Positions 58,178 to 64,000 of a stretch of DNA of 64,000 nt are shown here, piece by piece (within the stretch, counting starts at the first letter, position 1; the number at the start of each line of letters is the position of its first letter). The notes under the pieces were generated by a model. The model worked only from the letters and a program-made list of their open reading frames with translations, made no database searches and had not been told where the DNA came from. The stretch is from Proteles cristata cristata (taxonomy: Eukaryota > Chordata > Mammalia > Carnivora > Hyaenidae), in the NCBI GenBank assembly GCA_017311185.1, contig JAESUZ010003506.1, forward strand, positions 124,001 through 188,000, in the 5' to 3' direction. Made by a program: the position numbers and the translations under genes.

Positions 58178-58386
58178 TTTTTAAATTTTTAATGTTTATT
58201 TATTTCTCAGAGAGAGATAGAGACAGCATGAGCAGGGGAGGGTCAGAGAGAGAGGGAGACACAGAATCCAAAGACAGGCTCCAGGCTCTTAGCTAGCTGT
58301 CAGCATAGAGCTAGAACCCACGAACCATGAGATCATGACCTGAGCCGAAGTCATGTGCTTAACCGACTGAGCCACCCAGGTGCCCC
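58178..58386 (-). repeat. SINEC nested in old L1
   Basis: Reversed SINE with head 'gactgagccacccaggtgcccc'. The duplication is tgaaacagtgattttatat versus tgaaactgattttatat at about 58160-58177 and 58387-58403. A short internal piece of the tRNA-like part is missing (agcatagagctagaacc). Confidence 0.92.
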
Positions 58387-59063
58387 TGAAACTGATTTTA
58401 TATCTTTTGTATATATACCCAGAAGTGGAGTTGCTAGATTATATAATAGTTCTACTTTTATTATATATTTTTAGTTACCTCCAAACTGTTTTCCATGATG
58501 GCTGTAACAATTTACATTCCTACCTATAGCACATAAAGGCTCACTTTTCTCCACATCCTTGCCAACATTTGTTATCTTTTGACTTTTTGATTAACTGTGC
58601 TAACATGTATGACGTGATATCTCATTAATGTTTTGATTTTCATTGTGGTTAGAAAATATACTTGATATGCTTTTCATTTTCTTAAATTAGTTAAGACTTG
58701 TTTTATGGTCTGACAACACATGGCCTATCCTGGAAAGTGTTTCATGAGCACTTAAGGAGACTGTGTATTTTGTCACAGATGGAATTTTCTCTGTATGTTT
58801 GTTAGATACATTTTGTTTAAAATGTAGTTTAAGCCCAATGTTTCCCTACTGATTTTCTTCTGGATGATCTATAAATTGTTGAAAGTGGGACACTTAAGTC
58901 CCCTACTATTATTGTATTGTTATTTCTACCTTCAGATATGTTAAATTTTGCTTTCCATATTTAGGTGCTCCAATGTTGGACACACATGTATTTACTATTG
59001 TTATTCCTCTTGTTGTATTGATCCTGTTGTGATTATATAATTACATTCCTTGTCTCTTATTAC

Positions 59064-62000
59064 AGTTTTTTTTTCATAGTTTATTGTCAAGTTAGTTTCC
59101 TTAAAATACCCAGTGCTCATCCCAACAAGTGCCCTCCTCCATGCCCATTACCCCCCTTCCCCTCTTCCCTACACCCATCAGCCCTCAGTTTGTTTTCCAT
59201 ATTCAAGAGTCTCTCATGGTTTGCCTCCACCCTCTCCCCAACTATTTTTCCCCTTCTCTTTCCCCATGGTCCTCTGTTTAGTTTCTCCTGATCCACACAG
59301 AAGTGAAAACAATGGTATCTGTCTATCTCTGCCTGACTTATTTCGCTCAGCATAACACCCTCAAGGTCCATCCACATTGCTATGAATGGCCAGATTTCAT
59401 TCTTTCTCATTGCCATGTAGTATTCCATTGTATAAATATACCACATCTTCTTGATCTATACACCAGTTGAAGGACATTTAGGCTCTTTCCATGTTTTGGC
59501 TATTGTTGAGAGTGCTGCTATGAACATTGGGGTCCATGTGCTCCTATGCATCAGCATTTCTACATCCCTTGGGTAAATTCCTAGCAGTGCTATTGCTGGG
59601 TCATAGGGGAGTTCTATTGTTAATTTTTTCAGGAACCTCCACAGTGTTTTCCAGAGGGGCTGCACCAGTTTACGTTCCCACCAACAGTATGAGGGTGTCC
59701 ATCTCTCCACATCCTCACCAGCATCTATAAATATGGTCTTATAGGTGTTATCATAGACTCCTGATATGTTCAATTTAGCCACACCGTCTGGCATGAGGTG
59801 GAATCTCAGTGTGGTGTTCATCTGCATTTGCCTGATGATGAGGGATGCTGAGCATCATTTCATGTGTCTTTTGGCCATCTGGATGTCCTCTTTGGAGAAG
59901 TATCTGTTCATATCTTCTGCCCATTTCTTCACTGGATTGTTTGTTTTTTTGGGTGTGGAGTTTGGTGAGTTCCTTATACATTTTGGATACTAACCCTTTA
60001 TCTGAAATGTCATTTGCAACTGTCTTTTCCCATTCCATCAGTTGCCTATTAGTTTCATTGTTTCCCTTGCCGTGCAGAAGCTTTTTATCTTGATGAGGTC
60101 CCAATAGATCATTTTTGCTCTTGATTCCCATGCCTTTTGGGAGGTGTCAAGTAAGAAATTGCTGCATTGGGGTCACAGAGGTTGATTCCTGCTTTCTCCT
60201 CTAGGGTTTTGATGGTTTCCTGTCTCACATTCAGGTCCTTGATCCATTTTGAGTTTATTTTTGTGTATGGTGTGAGAAAATGATCTAGTTTCATTCTTCT
60301 GCATGTTGCTGTCCAGTTCTCCCAGCACCATCTGTTAAAGAGGCTGTATTTTTTCCATTGGATACTCTTTCCCACTTTCTCAAAAATTAGATGGCCATAC
60401 ATTTGTGGGTCCAGTTCTGAGTTCTCTATTCTATTCCATTTCTCTATGTGTCTGTTTTGTACCAATACCATACTGTCTTGATGATGGCAGCTTTGTAGTA
60501 GAGGCCAAAGTTGGGGATGGTGATGCCTCCTGTTTTGGTTTTCTTCTTCAAGATTACTTTGGCTATTTGGGGTCTTTTGTGGTTCCATACACATTTTAGG
60601 ATAGTTCTAGTTTTGAGAAGAATGCTGGTACAATTTTGATAGGGATTGCATTGAATGTGTAGATTGCTTTGGGTAATAATGACAGTTTTCCTATATTTAT
60701 TCTTCCAATCCATGAGCATGGAATGTTTTCCATTTCTTTGTGTCTTCTTCAATTTCTTTCATAGCTTTTCTATAGTTTCATCATACAGATCTCTTATACC
60801 TTTGGTTAGGTTTATTCCTAGGTTTTTTGTTTTGTTTTTTTTTTGTTTGTTTGTTTGTTTTTTGCAGTTGTGAATGGGATCAGTTTCTTGATTTCTCTTT
60901 CTGTTGCTTCATTGTTGATGTATAAAAACGGAACTGATTTCTGTATGTTTATTTTGTACCCTGCGATTTTGCTGAATTCATGGATCAGTTCTAGTAGGAC
61001 TCAGGTGGAATCTGTCAGGTTTTCCATGTAGAGTATAATGTCTGTGAAAAGTGAAATTTGACTTCTTCTTTGCCAATTCTGATGCTTTTTATTCCCTTTT
61101 GTTGTCTGATGGCTGATGCTAGGACTTCCAGAAATTTGTTAAACAACAGTGGTGAGAGTGGACATCCCTGTCGTGTTCCTGACCTCTAGGGAAATCACTC
61201 ATTTTTTCTCCATTGAGGATGATGTTATGTAAGGGCTTCTCGTAAATGGCTCTTATGCTGTTTAAGGAAGTTCCTTCTATCCTGACTTTCTCTAAAGTCT
61301 TCATTAACAAGGGATGCTGTATTTTGTCAAATGCTTTTCTGCATGTATCGTCAAGATCATATGGTTTTTATATTTTCTTCTGTTAATGTGAAGTATCCCA
61401 TGGCTTTATTTGTGAATATTAAACCATCCCTGTAACCCAGGAATGAACCTTACTTGGTCATGGTGTATAATTCTTTTTATGAGCTATTGCATTAGATTTA
61501 CAAGTATCTTGAAGATTTTTGCATCCATATTCATCAGGGATATTGGCCTGTAGTTCTCTTTTTTTGCTGGGTCTCTGTCTGGCGTGGGAATCAAAGTGAT
61601 GCTGGCTGGCTTTGTAGAACGAGTCCAGAAGTTTTCTTTCCATTTCTATTTTTTAGATTAGCTTGAGTAGAATGGGTATTAACTCTAATTTAAATGTCTG
61701 GTAGAATTCTCCAGGGAAGCCATCTGGCCCAGGGCTCTTATTTGTTGGGAGATTTTTGATAACTGATTCAACTTCTTCACTAGTTATAGGTCTGTTCAGG
61801 TTTTCTATCTCTTCCCTTGTGAATTTTGGTAGTGCATGTGTGTTTAGGAATTTTTCCATTTCTTCTACGTTGTCCAGTTTGTTGGCATATAATTTTTCAT
61901 AGTATTTCCTGATAATGGCTTGTATTTCTGAGGGATTGGTTGTAATAAATCCATTTTCCCTCATGATTTTGTCTGTTTGGGTGCGCTCTCTGTTTGAGAA

Positions 62001-64000
62001 GCCTGGCTAGAAGTTTATCAATTTTTTTTTTTTCAAGAAACCAACTCGGTTTCATTGATCTGTTCAACTGGTTTTTTGGATTCTGTATTCTTCATTTCTG
62101 CCCAGATTTTTATTATTTCTCTTCTCCTACTGGGTTTGGGGTGCTCTCATTGCTCTCCCTCTAGTTCCTTTAGGTGAGCTGTTAGATCTTCCACTTGTAC
62201 TTTTTCTAATTTCTTGAAATAGGCCTGGAGTGCAATGTACTTTCCTCTTAGAACTCCCTTTGCTGCATCCCATAGAGTTTGGATTGTTGTATTTTCATTT
62301 TCTTTTGTTTCCATATATTTTTTAATTTCTTCTCTAATTACCTCATTGGCTGTTTCATTCTTTAGTGGGCTGTTCTTTAACCTCCATGTTTTTGGAGGTT
62401 TTCCAGACTTCTTCCCCTGATTGATTTCAAGTTACATAGCATTGTGATCGGTAAGTGTGCATGGTATGATCTCAATTCTTTTATATTTATGGATGGCTGC
62501 TTTATGACCCAGTATGTGATCTATCTTGGAGTATGTGCCATGAACAATTGAGAAAAAGTGAATTCCATAGCCTCAGGATGTAGAGTTCTAAATATATCTG
62601 TCAAATCCATCTGGTCCAATGTATCATTCAAGTCCATGGTTTCTTTTTTGATTTTCTGTGTAGTTGATCTATCCATTGCTGTAAGTGGTGTAGTAAAGTC
62701 CCCTGCTATTAGCACATTCTTATTCATAAGAATGTTTCTGTTTGTGATTAATTGTTGTGTGTATTCGGGTATTTCCATATTCGGCCCATATACATTTACA
62801 ATTGTCAGCTCTTCTTGATGTATAGATGCTATAATTATTATATAATGCCCTTCTTCATCCCTTGTTACTGCCTTTCCTCTAAAGGCCAGTTTTTCTGATA
62901 TAAATATGGTTACACTGGCTTTCTTTTGACTTCCAGTAGCATTGTAGATATTTCGCTATCGCCTAACTTTCAATCTGAAGGTGTTCTCCAGTCTCAAATG
63001 AGTTTCTTGTAGACAGCAAATAAAAGGATTTTTATTTTCTATCCATTCTGCTACCGTATATCTTTGATTGGAACATTTAGCCCATTTACATTGAGTGTTA
63101 TTGTTGAAAAATACGGGTTTAGAGTCATTGTGTTCTTTGTAGGATTCCTGCTTTTAGTGGTGCTTCTGGTATCTTGCGCTCCTTGCAACATTTCCTCATA
63201 GACTCCCCCTCAGGATTTCTTGTTAGAGTGTTTTAGTGGTGATTAATTCTTTCAATTTTTGCTTATTTGGGAAGACTTTTATCTCTCCTTCTATTCTGAA
63301 TGGCAGGCTTGCCGGACAGAGGATTGTTGGCTGCATATTTTTTCTGTTCATCACATGGAAGATTTCTTGCCATTCCTTTCTGGCCTGCCAAGTTTCAGTA
63401 GATAGGTCATTAACTATTCTGATAGGTTTCCCTTTGTGTATTAGGTCCCTTTTATCCCTAGCTGCTTTCAGAATTCTCTTTGTCCTTATATTTTCCAGTT
63501 TCGCTATGATATGTTGTGCAGAATATCGATTCAAGTTACATCTGTGCCTCTTGTATTCCAATGTCTGTTTCCTTCCCCAGAGTGGAGAAGTTCTCTGCCA
63601 TAATTTGTTCAGTGCCTTTCCCTCTCTCTTCCTATTCTGGAATTTCAGTGATACAGTAATTGTTCCGTTGGATTGTATCTCTCAACTCTCAAACTCTCCT
63701 TTGTGTTCCAGGATCAGCTTATCTCTTTTTCTTGGCTCCTCTTTTTCTATAATTAGGTCTTCTAATTCACCTATTTTGTTCTTTGCCTCTTCAATCCATG
63801 CTTTGGATGCCTCCATTTTCTTATGCGCCTCATTTATAGCATTTTTAAAATTCATCACAACTATTTTTAAGCTCCATAGTGTTTGTAGCAATAGCTTCTC
63901 TGATGTCTTCCATGCCTTTTTGAAGTCCAGTGATTAATTTTATGACTATTGTTCTAAATTCCTGTTCAGTTATGTTGCTTATATCTGTTTTGAGCAGTTC
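59064..64000 (-). mobile_element. Large carnivore L1, antisense, running off the window
   Basis: Starts with a T-run and reversed 3' terminus ('catagtttattgtcaagttag', 'acccagtgctcatccc'), then reversed ORF2: C-terminal region 59456-59827, reverse transcriptase 61653-61964 with NKSPGPDGFPGEF, and endonuclease region 62521-62778 with the IAGDF motif. Reversed ORF1 follows at 63223-63900 with coiled-coil-like sequence. Numerous stops and shifts make it non-autonomous. It was inserted into the older L1 that ends at 59063. At least 4.9 kb is present. Confidence 0.92.

Larger units (their letters stand above)
57270..59063 (-). mobile_element. Old L1, antisense, with two SINE insertions and an internal jump
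   Basis: Reversed older L1 3' end ('gactttttttttagattccatat', 'gtttcagccatgttgttgc', 'acccagaagtggagttgctag'). At about 58650 the sequence jumps to reversed early ORF2 ('cacatggcctatcctggaaagtgtttcatgagcac'), so either this copy has a large deletion or two copies abut. Contains (TG)n at 58009-58044. Confidence 0.75.

Noticed and set aside
63236..63937. 233-codon plus-strand frame, the longest in the window
   Set aside because: It is the complementary strand of L1 ORF1 in the antisense L1 at the window end; hydrophobic composition arises from reading the A-rich element backwards.

Overview
The window reads as a stretch of a carnivore, most likely felid, X chromosome. Two things point there. 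First, it is full of lysine-tRNA-derived SINEs that open GGCGCCTGGGTGGC, end in a CT-rich tail and carry the 'gctgactgccagctcagagcc' style body I associate with cat-family SINEC elements, together with carnivore-type L1 copies. Second, the one unmistakable coding exon encodes the N-terminal SH3 domain of collybistin (ARHGEF9), an X-linked Cdc42 exchange factor in human. There is no bacterial, viral or organellar gene content.

Layout. Positions 1-7180 are gene-free upstream DNA with ancient MIR, L2-like and L1 remnants. At 7180-7420 lies a CpG-rich promoter with two inverted CCAAT boxes, a GC box and a TATA-like ATAAAAAG. ARHGEF9 exon 1 runs from about 7420 to 8265 and ends with ATG-ACG-TTG followed by a GT donor. 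Intron 1 covers 8266-36660. Exon 2 is 36661-36840: 60 codons in phase 0, joining exon 1 to give the known MTL-LITGDS N-terminus. Intron 2 starts at 36841 and runs off the window; exon 3 is not in the window. The introns hold a broken RPL17 processed pseudogene (20513-21065, minus), about 15 SINEs, several large L1 copies (one twin-primed, one with an in-place internal inversion), MIR and MER5-type fossils and microsatellites.

Most interesting observation. The ARHGEF9 5' leader contains a clean 59-codon ORF (7894-8073) that ends in a strongly hydrophobic, tail-anchor-like transmembrane segment and stops 183 nt before the ARHGEF9 start. Immediately upstream is a plausible 159-nt intron (7723-7881). 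If it is removed, the frame extends to a better-context ATG at 7699 and gives a 71-residue protein. The exon-1 mRNA may therefore be bicistronic: a small membrane protein followed by collybistin, with splicing of the mini-intron choosing the N-terminus of the first protein. I do not recognise this small protein as a named family.

Limits. Repeat names and strands are assigned by eye against remembered consensus patterns, edges are approximate unless target-site duplications are quoted, and no alignments were run.
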